Shown here piece after piece: positions 1-8,423 of a stretch of 44,428 bases of DNA (positions within the stretch are counted from its first letter, which is position 1; each line of letters starts with the position of its first letter). The notes below the pieces were generated by a model. The model searched no databases. It saw only the letters and a list, made by a program, of their open reading frames with translations, and was not told where the DNA came from. A program made the translations under genes and the position numbers. The stretch comes from Planctomycetota bacterium. Lineage in GTDB: Bacteria; Planctomycetota; Phycisphaerae; SM23-33. The stretch spans positions 1 to 44,428 of the forward strand of contig JAJRYB010000034.1 in assembly GCA_024275995.1 (NCBI GenBank). The letters run 5' to 3'.

Positions 1-333
1 CCTTACCCCGATCCGGACCCGAAGGTCCTCCAGGCGCTGGGGTTCAAGCCGGACGAGCTGTCGGAGTTAACTCTCTGGAGGGGCAAAGGTTGCTCAGCGT
101 GCGGGGGTAGCGGATATCGAGGCAGGCAGGGTATTTTCGAGATGCTGGAGATGGACAATACCATTCGGGAGCTTGCCTTCAATCGTGCGCCGCTGAGCGA
201 AATACGTGCAGCCGCTCGCGCATCGGGCATGCACTCGCTTTTGCAGGATGGACGGACCAAGATTCGAAACGGCATTACCACCCCGGACGAGCTGGTAAGA
301 ATTACCCAGGCGGAGGATTTGATTATCGGGTAG
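1..333 (+). CDS. GspE/PilB-type secretion ATPase, C-terminal fragment (5' cut by window edge)
   Basis: The frame is open from base 1 to a TAG at 331-333 and gives the last 110 residues of a type II secretion/type IV pilus assembly ATPase. The diagnostic part is the zinc-finger region GCSACGGSGYRGRQGIFE (about residues 34-51 of the fragment), followed by the usual C-terminal helices (NTIRELAF, SEIRAAARASGMHSLLQDG). Only one CxxC pair (C35, C38) is visible; in this family the other pair lies further upstream, here off the window. The same C-terminal layout recurs in the complete ATPase at 1790-3556, so the locus has two assembly ATPases of this family. A short hairpin-capable stretch (TTACGG...CCGTAA) follows at about 333-356, before pilT. 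Family assignment is firm; whether it serves a pilus or a type II secretion system cannot be told from the fragment. Confidence 0.9.
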   Translation, partial: PYPDPDPKVLQALGFKPDELSELTLWRGKGCSACGGSGYRGRQGIFEMLEMDNTIRELAFNRAPLSEIRAAARASGMHSLLQDGRTKIRNGITTPDELVRITQAEDLIIG

Positions 334-471
334 ATTACGGAATCCATACAGCCGTAACTCCCGCAATACCAGTATATTGAGTGGGTAAAGCGAGAAGGGC
401 CGATTCCGGCGTATTTGTCAGTTGACCGCCACAACGCCAATAATAACATTAGACAGCACGAGGAAACGAAG

Positions 472-1617
472 ATGGCGACGTTGCACATCGACAGACTGTT
501 GGAGACATGTATCAAGCGTGGTGCCAGTGACTTACACATCCACGTGGGATGCGCCCCCACCCTTCGCCTTCACGGGAGGTTGCGTGCGCTCGAAACGAAG
601 GTGCTCGAGCCGGAGGACACCGTCGCCCTGATGAAGGCGGTCACTCCCGAGCGTGCACAGCAGGAATTGCAGGAGCAGGGAGGCACGGACTTCGGATTCG
701 AGTTCGGAAAGGCCGGGCGCTTCCGAACCAGTGTATTCCAGCAGCGCGGGCATATTTCGATGGCGATGCGCCTGATCCCCTCCAAGCTGCTTTCGTTCGA
801 CGAGATCGGCCTTCCGGAGATCACCAAGGCGCTATGCCGCCGTCCCCGCGGAATGTTCCTGGTGACCGGTCCGACCGGTTCAGGAAAGACCACGACCCTT
901 GCGACGATGATCAACTACGTCAACGAGAACTTCGACAAGCACATCATCACGATCGAAGATCCGGTGGAATATTACCACCCGCACAAGAAGTCGATGGTGA
1001 CTCAGCGCGAGGTCGGCATCGACGTGCCGAGTTTTGCCGAAGCTCTCAAGCGCGTTCTGCGCATGGACCCCGACGTAATCCTGGTCGGCGAGCTGCGCGA
1101 CCTGGAGACGATCGAATCGGCCCTTCGGGCCGCGGAGACCGGGCACCTCGTTTTCGGCACGCTGCACACGACCAACGCGCAGGGCACGGTCACCCGTATC
1201 GTGGACCAGTTCCCGGTAAACCAGCAGGAACAGATCCGCGTACAGTTGGCCTCCTCTCTTATCGCGGTTCTCTGCCAGAATCTTATCCCCCGCAAGGACG
1301 TTCGCGGGATGGTTGCCTCCTTCGAGTTCATGGTGGTCACGAACGCCATTTCGAATCTCATCCGCGAGAACAAGGTGTTCCGGATCCCATCGTCCATCCA
1401 GACGGGTAAGAAATACGGCATGCAGTTGATGGATGACCACATGTTCAAGCTGTTCACGGAAGATAAGATCTCGCGGGAGGACGCCATCGATCGCAGCCAG
1501 AATCCGGGCGACATGATGGACAAAATTGAAGCCTACAAGGCCGGGCGCGTAGCGGCCCCGACAATGAGCGGACCAAGCGACAGTGACGACGAACTCGGGC
1601 CGCAGTTGAGGAAATAA
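472..1617 (+). CDS. pilT: PilT-type twitching/retraction ATPase
   Basis: 381-residue hexameric ATPase of the PilT branch, which normally powers disassembly of a type IV pilus at the inner membrane. Visible motifs: Walker A GPTGSGKT (133-140), Asp box (about 158-170, IEDPVEY), Walker B with DPDVILVGE (200-208) and the His box ETGHLVFGTLHTTNA (222-236). The C-terminal AISNLIRE...KYGMQLMDDH segment is typical of PilT and absent from assembly ATPases. The ATG at 472 is chosen because the protein then starts like known PilT (MATLHIDRLL) and has a GAGGA ribosome site at 459-464; an in-frame TTG at 415 would add 19 atypical residues. It sits between two GspE/PilB-type ATPase genes. Classical type II secretion loci lack PilT, so its presence here is notable. 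Its last codons have been tandemly duplicated downstream (see repeat at 1541-1790). Confidence 0.95.
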   Translation: MATLHIDRLLETCIKRGASDLHIHVGCAPTLRLHGRLRALETKVLEPEDTVALMKAVTPERAQQELQEQGGTDFGFEFGKAGRFRTSVFQQRGHISMAMRLIPSKLLSFDEIGLPEITKALCRRPRGMFLVTGPTGSGKTTTLATMINYVNENFDKHIITIEDPVEYYHPHKKSMVTQREVGIDVPSFAEALKRVLRMDPDVILVGELRDLETIESALRAAETGHLVFGTLHTTNAQGTVTRIVDQFPVNQQEQIRVQLASSLIAVLCQNLIPRKDVRGMVASFEFMVVTNAISNLIRENKVFRIPSSIQTGKKYGMQLMDDHMFKLFTEDKISREDAIDRSQNPGDMMDKIEAYKAGRVAAPTMSGPSDSDDELGPQLRK

Positions 1618-1790
1618 AAAAACCGGCGCACAGCGGCGCCCGTAGCGAGCGGATCGAGCAGCGGCGACGATGACGAACTCGATCTCAGGATGAGGAAACA
1701 AAAAAAACCGGCGCACAGCGGCGCCCGTAGCGAGCGGATCGAGCGGCGGCGACGATGACGAACTCGATCTCAGGATGAGGAAACAAAAAA
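1541..1790 (+). repeat. 85-bp tandem duplication of the pilT 3' tail, with a degenerate third copy inside pilT
   Basis: Bases 1621-1705 and 1706-1790 are direct repeats of 85 bp that differ only at position 40 of the unit (A at 1660, G at 1745). Read in the pilT frame, each copy encodes an acidic tail ending DDDELDLRMRKQ, closely resembling the true pilT ending SDSDDELGPQLRK. The segment from about 1541 to 1620, the end of pilT itself, is thus a diverged third copy. Each unit ends in the same TGAGGAAAC purine-rich stretch; the last one serves as ribosome binding site for the next gene. Likely origin is unequal recombination between related gene ends or slippage (inference). Confidence 0.9.
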
Positions 1791-3556
1791 TGCCTCCAAC
1801 GGAGACACAAGACGTAACCACGCACAACGTCAACGAGCTTCGCGGCCGACCCCTCGGTCGCGTCCTGGTCAAGATGGGTCAGGTAACTCGTGAGAAGGTT
1901 CACGAGGCGTTGGACATTCAGAAGGAGCGCGGTGGTCCGATCGGGCAGATACTGGTCGATCTGGGATACATCGACGAAAAGACGCTCATGCTGTCGCTGG
2001 CGTACCAGGTGGGCATGGAGTTCGTCGACATAGAGAAGATCGACATTCCCGAAGACGTTCTCCACCTGATTCCCGTCCAGATGGCCAAGGCCTACAAGAT
2101 AATTCCCATCTCTTACGACGAGCCTGCCAACCACCTGACGGTGGCGATGGGTTCGGCGGACAACTTCCGCGCGACCGACGACCTCCACACGCTGATGGGC
2201 TTTTCGGTGACGGGAAAGATCGCCGAAATGGCGTCGATCGACGCGGCGTTGATGAAGTACTACAACGTCGAGGACGAATCGATCGGCGAGTTGATTAACG
2301 AGATCGCCGGCGACGAGCAGCTTTCCATGCTCGAGAACCGCGGCGAGAGCATCGACCTCGAGACGATCAAGGAGATGGCCGAGTCCAGCCCGGTCAAGCG
2401 CCTGGTGAACATGGTGCTTCTGGAGGCCATTCGCAACCGCGCGTCGGACATTCACTTCGAACCGTTCGAAGACGAGTTCAAGATGCGCTACCGCATCGAC
2501 GGGTTGCTCTACGAAATGCTTCCTCCCCCCATGTCGATATCTCTTGCGATCGCCTCCCGCATCAAGGTTATGGCCAACCTCGACATCGCCGAGCGTCGCA
2601 AGCCGCAGGACGGGCGTATCGAGCTTCTGGTCAACGGTAACCCGGTGGACCTGCGCGTTTCGGTGCTTCCGACGATGTTCGGCGAGAGCGTCGTCATGCG
2701 TGTCCTGGACCGGTCGAACATTTCGCTGGACCTGGAGAAGCTGGGGTTCCGCGACGACGACCTGCGGATATTCCGCCAGCTCATCAAGCGTCCCAACGGA
2801 ATCGTGATCGTTACCGGCCCGACCGGTTCGGGAAAGACCACGACGCTGTACTCAGCCCTGAACGAGCTGAACGACGTGGACACGAAGATACTGACCAGCG
2901 AGGACCCCGTCGAATACGACATCGACGGGCTGGTGCAGGTGCAGATCAACGAGGATATCGGCCTGACTTTCGCCCGGTGCCTGCGGAGTTTCCTGCGTCA
3001 GGATCCGGATATTATCCTGGTCGGCGAAATCCGCGACCTGGAAACCGCGCAGATCGCCGTCCAGTCGTCCCTGACCGGTCACCTTGTATTCACGACGCTT
3101 CACACGAACGACGCCCCGTCGTCGATCGCTCGTGTGCTGGACCTGGGCCTGGAACCGTTCCTCGTTACCGCGACGCTGGAAGCCATCTGCGCCCAGCGTC
3201 TGGTGCGATTGATCTGCCCGCGCTGCAAGGAGGAGTTCTCGCCTACCGAAGCGAACCTGCTGGAGTTGGACATGACGCCGGACGACATCGCCGGCAAGAC
3301 GTTTTTCCGCGGCACCGGTTGCGATTACTGCCGGGGCACCGGCTACAGCGGGCGAATCGCGATTTACGAGATAATGATTCTGGACGACACGATTCGCGAA
3401 TTGATCATGAATCGCGCTAGTACGAACAAGATACGCGAGGCCGCCCGAAAACGCGGAATGCGCACGCTGCGCGAGAGCGGCCTGCTCGCGATTTTCGACG
3501 GATTGACGACGATCGAAGAAATAGTCTCGCAGACAATCTACGAGCAGATGAGCTGA
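1790..3556 (+). CDS. GspE/PilB-family assembly ATPase with MshEN N-domain
   Basis: 588-residue ATPase that drives pseudopilus or pilus assembly at the inner membrane. The N-domain (about 18-160) has the paired MshEN pattern, RPLGRVLVKMG (20-30) then IGQILVDLGYIDEKTL (51-66), a fold known to bind cyclic di-GMP in MshE-type ATPases. The catalytic half has Walker A GPTGSGKT (343-350), the Asp box SEDPVEYDI, Walker B DPDIILVGEIRD and the His box TGHLVFTTLHTND. A four-cysteine zinc site follows: CPRC near 476 and CDYC near 511. Full length for the family. Start: ATG 1790 with GAGG at 1777-1780 rather than ATG 1775, which would lie inside the repeat. The gspF-like platform gene follows after 36 bp, so they are almost certainly one operon. 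PilB and GspE cannot be separated by eye. Confidence 0.95.
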   Translation: MPPTETQDVTTHNVNELRGRPLGRVLVKMGQVTREKVHEALDIQKERGGPIGQILVDLGYIDEKTLMLSLAYQVGMEFVDIEKIDIPEDVLHLIPVQMAKAYKIIPISYDEPANHLTVAMGSADNFRATDDLHTLMGFSVTGKIAEMASIDAALMKYYNVEDESIGELINEIAGDEQLSMLENRGESIDLETIKEMAESSPVKRLVNMVLLEAIRNRASDIHFEPFEDEFKMRYRIDGLLYEMLPPPMSISLAIASRIKVMANLDIAERRKPQDGRIELLVNGNPVDLRVSVLPTMFGESVVMRVLDRSNISLDLEKLGFRDDDLRIFRQLIKRPNGIVIVTGPTGSGKTTTLYSALNELNDVDTKILTSEDPVEYDIDGLVQVQINEDIGLTFARCLRSFLRQDPDIILVGEIRDLETAQIAVQSSLTGHLVFTTLHTNDAPSSIARVLDLGLEPFLVTATLEAICAQRLVRLICPRCKEEFSPTEANLLELDMTPDDIAGKTFFRGTGCDYCRGTGYSGRIAIYEIMILDDTIRELIMNRASTNKIREAARKRGMRTLRESGLLAIFDGLTTIEEIVSQTIYEQMS

Positions 3557-3592
3557 CGAGACGGAACGAAAAGAAGCTAGCAGGAGTCACCC

Positions 3593-4870
3593 ATGCCGAC
3601 TTATACGTACGAAGCGATGAACAGTGTGGGACAGCCCGTAAAGGGCGACGTCGAGGCGACCTCGAGCGACGACGCCATCGCCAAGGTTCGTGCGATGGGC
3701 AATTTTCCCACCAAGGTCAAGGAGCGCACGGCCAGGCGCGGCGGCGCCCGCAAGGGCAGCCAGGTCCAACGGTCCGGCGGCACGGGAGGCGGCGCTTCCA
3801 GGGGCGGCAGGAGAGTCGCCGGGTCGGTGCCCAAAAAGCTGCTGACGCAATTCACGCGGCAGCTTGCTACGCTGGTGGACGCCGGGTTGCCTATTCTGCG
3901 AAGCCTGCGCATTCTCGAGCAGCAGCAGAAGCCCGGAATGCTCCGCGTGGCGATACGACTTGTCGCCGAAGACGTCGAGGGCGGTTCCACGCTGTCCGAA
4001 GCGTTGGCGCGGCATCCCAAGGCGTTCGACCGGCTGTATATCAACATGGTCCGCGCCGGCGAGCTGGGCGGCGTGCTGGACGTCATTCTCCAGAGGCTGG
4101 CGGACTTCATGGAGAAGTCACAGGCACTCAAGCGGAAGATCACCGGGGCAATGATCTACCCTGTCGTCGTCATTACATTCGCCATGCTGATCGTCACGGG
4201 CATCATGATCTTCGTGATTCCGAGTTTTCAGGGCATCTTCGCGGACATGGGTTCAAAGATGCCGGGAATCACTCGGATGCTGCTGAGCGTCAGCGACTGG
4301 ATGACGAAACAGTATGGATTTTTGTACATAATAGGCTTTCCGGGCCTGATCTGGCTGACCCTGAAACTGATGAAGACCTCCCAGGGCGGCAGGATGATGA
4401 TAGACAAAATGAAGCTGTCCATTCCCGTAATGGGACAGATCATGAACAAGACTGCCGTCGCGCGGTTCACCCGAACGCTCGGAACGCTGCTCTCTGCCGG
4501 CGTACCCATTCTCGAAGCGCTTCAGATTACGCGGGACACTGCCGGCAACGAAGTATTTTCACTGGCGATGGGAAAGGTGCACGACGCCATCCGCGAGGGC
4601 GAAAGCTTCGCCTCCCCCCTGAGGCAGGCGAGAATCGTCGAACCCATGGTGGTTAACATGATCGACGTCGGAGAGGAAACCGGCGACCTGGACAAGATGC
4701 TCACGCGCGTCGCGGACAACTACGACGAAGAAGTTTCCACGCTCGTCGCGTCGATGGTCTCGCTGCTCGAGCCGATCATGGTCATCACGCTGGGCGGTAT
4801 CGTCGGGTTCATCGTTATCGCGTTGTTCATGCCGATGGTCGGACTGCTGAAAGCCGCCCAGGGACAGTAA
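3593..4870 (+). CDS. GspF/PilC-family inner-membrane platform protein
   Basis: 425-residue polytopic protein that couples the assembly ATPase to pseudopilin insertion. Two T2SSF domains are visible: the first from about 85 to 205 (LLTQFTRQLATLVDAGLPIL), the second from about 285 to 405 (ARFTRTLGTLLSAGVPILEAL). Each is followed by hydrophobic membrane segments (near 185-208, 243-260 and 395-415). The cytoplasmic N-terminus holds a Gly/Arg-rich linker (about 43-78, RRGGARKG...GGTGGGASRGG) that is longer and more repetitive than usual. ATG 3593 has a good AGGAG at 3581-3585. Located directly after the assembly ATPase and before the pilin genes, the standard E-F-G order of type II secretion loci. 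Confidence 0.95.
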   Translation: MPTYTYEAMNSVGQPVKGDVEATSSDDAIAKVRAMGNFPTKVKERTARRGGARKGSQVQRSGGTGGGASRGGRRVAGSVPKKLLTQFTRQLATLVDAGLPILRSLRILEQQQKPGMLRVAIRLVAEDVEGGSTLSEALARHPKAFDRLYINMVRAGELGGVLDVILQRLADFMEKSQALKRKITGAMIYPVVVITFAMLIVTGIMIFVIPSFQGIFADMGSKMPGITRMLLSVSDWMTKQYGFLYIIGFPGLIWLTLKLMKTSQGGRMMIDKMKLSIPVMGQIMNKTAVARFTRTLGTLLSAGVPILEALQITRDTAGNEVFSLAMGKVHDAIREGESFASPLRQARIVEPMVVNMIDVGEETGDLDKMLTRVADNYDEEVSTLVASMVSLLEPIMVITLGGIVGFIVIALFMPMVGLLKAAQGQ

Positions 4871-4889
4871 TAAAAACAGGAACAGACAA

Positions 4890-5537
4890 ATGCCTCCGAA
4901 AACCATAACAAACGCGCCAGGCCGGTACGGAAGCAAAGCGTTCACGCTTATCGAACTGCTCACGGTGATTGCGATTATCGCAATCCTTGCCGGAATGCTC
5001 ACTCCGACGGTTACGCGGATCATCAAGTCGGCAAGGTCCGCTACGACGCGGGCACGCATCGGCGCGCTGTCAAACGGCCTCCTCCAGTATTACCAGGACA
5101 ACAACAACATTTACCCGGGGCAAACCGACCTCGGCACTCTTACCGGAAGCCAACGGCTCGCCTACGCAATGTTTACCGTAAAAGGCGGGGCATACACAAA
5201 CGCCGACGACTTCCCAAAAAGTTCATACGTCAATTACGAGGATGGATTTCTGGATAACGGAAGTCCACTTCGCTACTCCGGCCAGCCAAACACAATCCTC
5301 GACGGATACAAGCCGCCAAGCGCGATCTGCTATTACCCGTCGAGAATTGGACAGACGGGTCTGGGTCAGTACGTTTACGGCGATAACAGCGTCTACACGG
5401 GCAGCGATCAAGGCACTTTCAACACCTTCATCACGCACGGCGCGTTGGGCGGCCCGGCGAAGGATCAATCTTTCCTCCTGATAGCGCCGGGGCCTGACGG
5501 TGATTACTTTACGCAGGACGACATCAAGAACTGGTGA
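4890..5537 (+). CDS. GspG-like pseudopilin (first of three)
   Basis: 215-residue prepilin. The leader KAFTLIELL (15-23) is the prepilin peptidase site with Glu at position +5 after the expected cleavage, followed by a hydrophobic helix (about 22-42). The C-terminus GPDGDYFTQDDIKNW resembles the calcium-binding loop of GspG major pseudopilins, which supports a G-type assignment; the middle (about 70-185) is much longer than in proteobacterial GspG and rich in Tyr, Gly and Asn. AGGA at 4876-4879 precedes ATG 4890. Followed at 16 bp by another prepilin gene. Whether this or one of the next two is the major subunit is not visible. Confidence 0.88.
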   Translation: MPPKTITNAPGRYGSKAFTLIELLTVIAIIAILAGMLTPTVTRIIKSARSATTRARIGALSNGLLQYYQDNNNIYPGQTDLGTLTGSQRLAYAMFTVKGGAYTNADDFPKSSYVNYEDGFLDNGSPLRYSGQPNTILDGYKPPSAICYYPSRIGQTGLGQYVYGDNSVYTGSDQGTFNTFITHGALGGPAKDQSFLLIAPGPDGDYFTQDDIKNW

Positions 5538-5553
5538 TCGGACGGAAAGAAAC

Positions 5554-6261
5554 ATGGTGAAAATCACGAACAACACGACCCGCCGGCAGGCATTCACGCT
5601 TATCGAGATGCTCACGATCGTCGTGATCATCGGCCTGCTGCTGGGAATCGCCATGCCCTCGCTGATAAAGGTCCGCCTGCAGTTCATGCGAAGCGCTTCC
5701 CTGGCGACGCTCCGCACGATCAGCGGCGCATGCGAAATGTACAAAATAGACTTCGACGAATTCCCGCCCAGCAATAATACCGGTTACCCCTACCTGCCCG
5801 CCTGGCAAGGGCGCGAACTGCTGCCCCTGCTGCTGATAGGGTACGGCAACGACACCGACACCAAGGGGCATCCGATGGAGGGCGGCGCCACAATGGACGC
5901 GGACGACGGAAAAGACGGGTTCGGCTATCGCATGTCGATCCGCGGGCAGGTGTTCGGGCCTTACAACGGCACGGAAGAGGCTGAACTGAAGGACAGCGAC
6001 AACGGGCGCCCGGTATTCGTCGATTCGTTCGATAACGAAATCTATTACTACCGCTTCAACGGGACGCAGTACGTGACCGCAGATAATGCCAACCCCTCTG
6101 CCGACGATCCGCCAAACATCAACAACTACACAAAGGACGACGGTGGAAACTATTTCACCAGGGATTTTGTCCTCTGCACGAAAGGACCGGACAGAGAGTG
6201 GATGACCACCATCCAGGCAAACCCGGACACCGACGATATAACGAACTTCCTGCGGGAGTAG
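5554..6261 (+). CDS. GspG-like pseudopilin (second)
   Basis: 235 residues from the ATG at 5554, preceded by GGAAAG; an in-frame upstream GTG at 5500 overlaps the previous gene and is unlikely. Prepilin motif QAFTLIEML (about 12-20) and a hydrophobic helix TIVVIIGLLLGIAMPSLI. The C-terminal part (CTKGPDREW...NPDTDDITNF) again resembles a GspG calcium loop, although the acidic residues are spread over a longer insertion. The body has long Asp/Asn/Gly-rich loops. Same operon as its neighbours (4 bases to the next start). Probably a pseudopilin paralogue diversified within the locus. Confidence 0.85.
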   Translation: MVKITNNTTRRQAFTLIEMLTIVVIIGLLLGIAMPSLIKVRLQFMRSASLATLRTISGACEMYKIDFDEFPPSNNTGYPYLPAWQGRELLPLLLIGYGNDTDTKGHPMEGGATMDADDGKDGFGYRMSIRGQVFGPYNGTEEAELKDSDNGRPVFVDSFDNEIYYYRFNGTQYVTADNANPSADDPPNINNYTKDDGGNYFTRDFVLCTKGPDREWMTTIQANPDTDDITNFLRE

Positions 6262-6264
6262 CGC

Positions 6265-6768
6265 ATGATGCATAAAACGACGAAAACACGACGATCGTCT
6301 CCCAGCCCGCGGCGGGGCTTTACGCTGATCGAAATGCTCGCGGTCCTGTTCATCATGGGGATCCTGGTCGCCCTGGTCGTTGGCGTCTCGCGGTACGTTC
6401 TGGAATCCGCTTCCCGCAAAGAGACTGCCGCCTCTCAGGTAATCGTCCTGGAGGCGGTTCGCGCATACTACGACGACACGGGCGAGTACCCGCCGGACAG
6501 CGTAGACGACCCGGTCACGACCGACATCAATGAAGACGGCGTTGACCTGCTGAATTTGCTCAAGGCGAACTCCGCCGCGACGGAAAAGCTTCGCAACCTC
6601 CCAGCCGCCGCCCTATCCGGAGGCGATCCCGCCGTCAAGGACGCCTTCGGAAGGCAGATGCGATACCTCAAGGCGGGCGGGCGCGGTGGAAAGCCGGTGG
6701 TGATATCCGCCGGCGCAGACGGCGACTTCGACAAGACCGGCGACAACATCCGTTCGGACGAGCGATAA
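6265..6768 (+). CDS. GspG-like pseudopilin (third, shortest)
   Basis: 167 residues. RRGFTLIEML (about 15-24) is the prepilin peptidase site, followed by the hydrophobic AVLFIMGILVALVVGVS helix. The ending ISAGADGDFDKTGDNIRSDE is a clear GspG-type Asp-rich loop. Of the three G-like products this is closest to the usual size of a GspG protein and may be the major subunit (inference). A GGGAG site at 6254-6258 overlaps the stop of the preceding gene. A second ATG at 6268 is equally possible. Confidence 0.87.
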   Translation: MMHKTTKTRRSSPSPRRGFTLIEMLAVLFIMGILVALVVGVSRYVLESASRKETAASQVIVLEAVRAYYDDTGEYPPDSVDDPVTTDINEDGVDLLNLLKANSAATEKLRNLPAAALSGGDPAVKDAFGRQMRYLKAGGRGGKPVVISAGADGDFDKTGDNIRSDER

Positions 6769-6769
6769 C

Positions 6770-7477
6770 ATGTTATCGAAACAATTGACAACTCGGCGAA
6801 GCGCTTTCACGCTGATAGAGATACTGATCGTCATCTCGCTGATCATCCTTCTTGCGGCGGTGTCCATACCGACGATCACGACGCTTTTCGGTTCCGGTTC
6901 GGCGGCCCAGGCGTACAACATGCTGGCTGCGCAGATCACCACCGCTCGCGCGATGGCGATTCGAAACTCGACCTACGCCGGCGTGCACGTGCAGATGGAC
7001 GTCACCGACCCGAACGTCTGCTGGGCGTCCATCGTCACCTACGACAGCGCCTCCGGCACGTTCAGCATTCCGGAGGACATCTTCCCGCACCAGATGCCGG
7101 GCAATATGGCGTTCGGCGAAATCGCAAGCCCGTTCGTCGCCGGCAGCGCCTACCAGGCAACGGCGATGGACGATAACTCGCTGGACGATTTCACGAGCTT
7201 CACTATCGTGTTCGACCCGTCCGGAAAGCTCGTCAGGCGGGTGAACGACAATCCCGTCAATTTCGATCTCCTCCATCCCGCCTTCGCAACCGGCGATACG
7301 CAGATATGGGACCCAGTCAACGTCAACGGCGAGAATGGCGTCGCCGCGGTGACGATATTCGAATACTCCGCTCTGAAGGCGCGGACCGATACGCAGAAAC
7401 GGGCGGATTTCCTCGATGAGTCCGGGCAGTTCCTCGCCGTCAACGTCTACTCCGGTCAACTGCTGAGCAGGAGATAA
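6770..7477 (+). CDS. GspH/FimT-like minor pseudopilin
   Basis: 235 residues. Prepilin site SAFTLIEIL (about 11-19) and hydrophobic helix IVISLIILLAAVSIPTI. After the helix, the pattern AYNMLAAQITTARAMAIRNSTYAGVHVQ resembles the GspH/FimT family, in which a long amphipathic helix leads to an Arg-Ala-Ile-rich stretch and a beta-sandwich. Starts one base after the previous stop, with only a weak ribosome site (GGACGAG), suggesting translational coupling. The position after the G-like genes matches the G-H order of type II secretion loci. Confidence 0.85.
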   Translation: MLSKQLTTRRSAFTLIEILIVISLIILLAAVSIPTITTLFGSGSAAQAYNMLAAQITTARAMAIRNSTYAGVHVQMDVTDPNVCWASIVTYDSASGTFSIPEDIFPHQMPGNMAFGEIASPFVAGSAYQATAMDDNSLDDFTSFTIVFDPSGKLVRRVNDNPVNFDLLHPAFATGDTQIWDPVNVNGENGVAAVTIFEYSALKARTDTQKRADFLDESGQFLAVNVYSGQLLSRR

Positions 7478-7479
7478 GC

Positions 7480-8232
7480 ATGAACGCAGCCGGTACAATT
7501 CGTCGCCGCGCGGCCCGCAGGGCGTTCACGCTTATCGAACCATTCGACGCCGCTCAGGGTAAGCTGCCTGTAGTGAGGAAGCGGAAACGCACAGCGTTTA
7601 CGCTTATCGAACTGATGATCGCGTTGGGTATTCTGGCGGTCGGGGTTTCCATGGCCGCTGCAATGTTCCCCCTGGCGACGAAAAATCGCGTCTCGACGAT
7701 TCAAGGCGCGCTGGGTGAGATCATCTGCCGAAACGCGCTCGGTATCGCGATGATCGGCGTGCCTGCCGAGAAGGTAACTTCCGCAACGCTCTCGGTAATC
7801 GCCGACGAGGCGCACACGTCCGTCCTGTCCGCCCAATCGCAGCGATACGATTCCGGCGACTCGCGCGAATGCGGATTCGTACTGCTGGGCAGGTCCATGG
7901 GCGCAGGTAAAGGCCGGCAACTTATCGTCGCGGCGTACCGCAAGCTCTCCGGCGGGCAGGTAACGGCCGAGGCGACCGCCTGCAACGTGCCCGCCGGGTC
8001 CACGAGCATCACCGGCGCCGCAGGCCTGAGGACAGGCTCGCCGCTGATCGACGAAAAAGGCAGGTACGCGATGATCGTTTCCACCAACGAAACGGGAACG
8101 GAAGGCAAACTCGACCACCCGCTGAGCGACAGCGAAGACGTAACCTCCGCCTTCGTGATCGTCGAGTCCACCGAGGCGCGCTTCAGCCCGGCGATAGGAA
8201 TACTGATGAACAGGACGGCATTGCGAAAATAA
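7480..8232 (+). CDS. GspI-like minor pseudopilin with duplicated prepilin leader
   Basis: 250 residues. Two prepilin peptidase-like sites lie in frame: RAFTLIEP (about 15-22) and TAFTLIELM (about 38-46). Only the second is followed by the hydrophobic helix (IALGILAVGVSMAAAMF) needed for membrane insertion, so it is the functional leader by inference. The 24 residues between the sites include a piece encoded by a TTCGAC...GCTCAGGG palindromic repeat. The body is small and Ala/Thr-rich, like minor pseudopilins of the I type, and its place between H- and J-like genes supports that. AGGAG at 7469-7473 and ATG 7480 are ideally spaced. Confidence 0.82.
   Translation: MNAAGTIRRRAARRAFTLIEPFDAAQGKLPVVRKRKRTAFTLIELMIALGILAVGVSMAAAMFPLATKNRVSTIQGALGEIICRNALGIAMIGVPAEKVTSATLSVIADEAHTSVLSAQSQRYDSGDSRECGFVLLGRSMGAGKGRQLIVAAYRKLSGGQVTAEATACNVPAGSTSITGAAGLRTGSPLIDEKGRYAMIVSTNETGTEGKLDHPLSDSEDVTSAFVIVESTEARFSPAIGILMNRTALRK
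7522..7612 (+). repeat. 72-bp in-frame duplication carrying a dispersed palindromic repeat
   Basis: GCGTTCACGCTTATCGAAC at 7522-7540 recurs as GCGTTTACGCTTATCGAAC at 7594-7612, a 72-base (24-codon) offset with one mismatch. The intervening segment starts with TTCGACGCCGCTCAGGGTA (7543-7561). That matches the general form TTCGAC-n-GCTCAGGG (reverse complement CCCTGAGC...GTCGAA) of a short palindromic repeat seen dispersed in many bacterial genomes; the family link is recalled knowledge, not searched. The frame is kept. Confidence 0.8.
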
Positions 8233-8270
8233 AATACCGTGCCATATCTGCCGGCATGAAAAGAACTTGC

Positions 8271-8376
8271 CGCAGATGAACACAGATGAACACAGATGAA
8301 CACAGATGAACACAGATATCATAAAACAATTCATTTTGGTTTTATTCGGACTGCGTTTATCTGTGTTTATCCCTGC
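8271..8376. repeat. Imperfect inverted repeat with CACAGATGAA tandem units
   Basis: Left arm: one CGCAGATGAA, three CACAGATGAA and one truncated 10-bp unit (8271-8317). Centre: a 7-bp stem ATAAAAC (8321-8327) / GTTTTAT (8339-8345). Right arm: GCGTTTATCTGTGTTTATC (about 8353-8371), which pairs with the left arm units. It lies between the I-like and J-like pseudopilin genes. Related CACAGA/TCTGTG palindromes occur at 12566-12632 and 16106-16186. Confidence 0.8.
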
Positions 8377-8423
8377 TATTCTTGAGACCTCAGCGCCAAG
8401 TGGCGTTGTAGTAGGAAACCGTG

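Noticed and set aside
8271-8317. CRISPR-like tandem repeats
   Set aside because: The 10-bp units are contiguous without spacers and form part of an inverted repeat; no cas genes are present.
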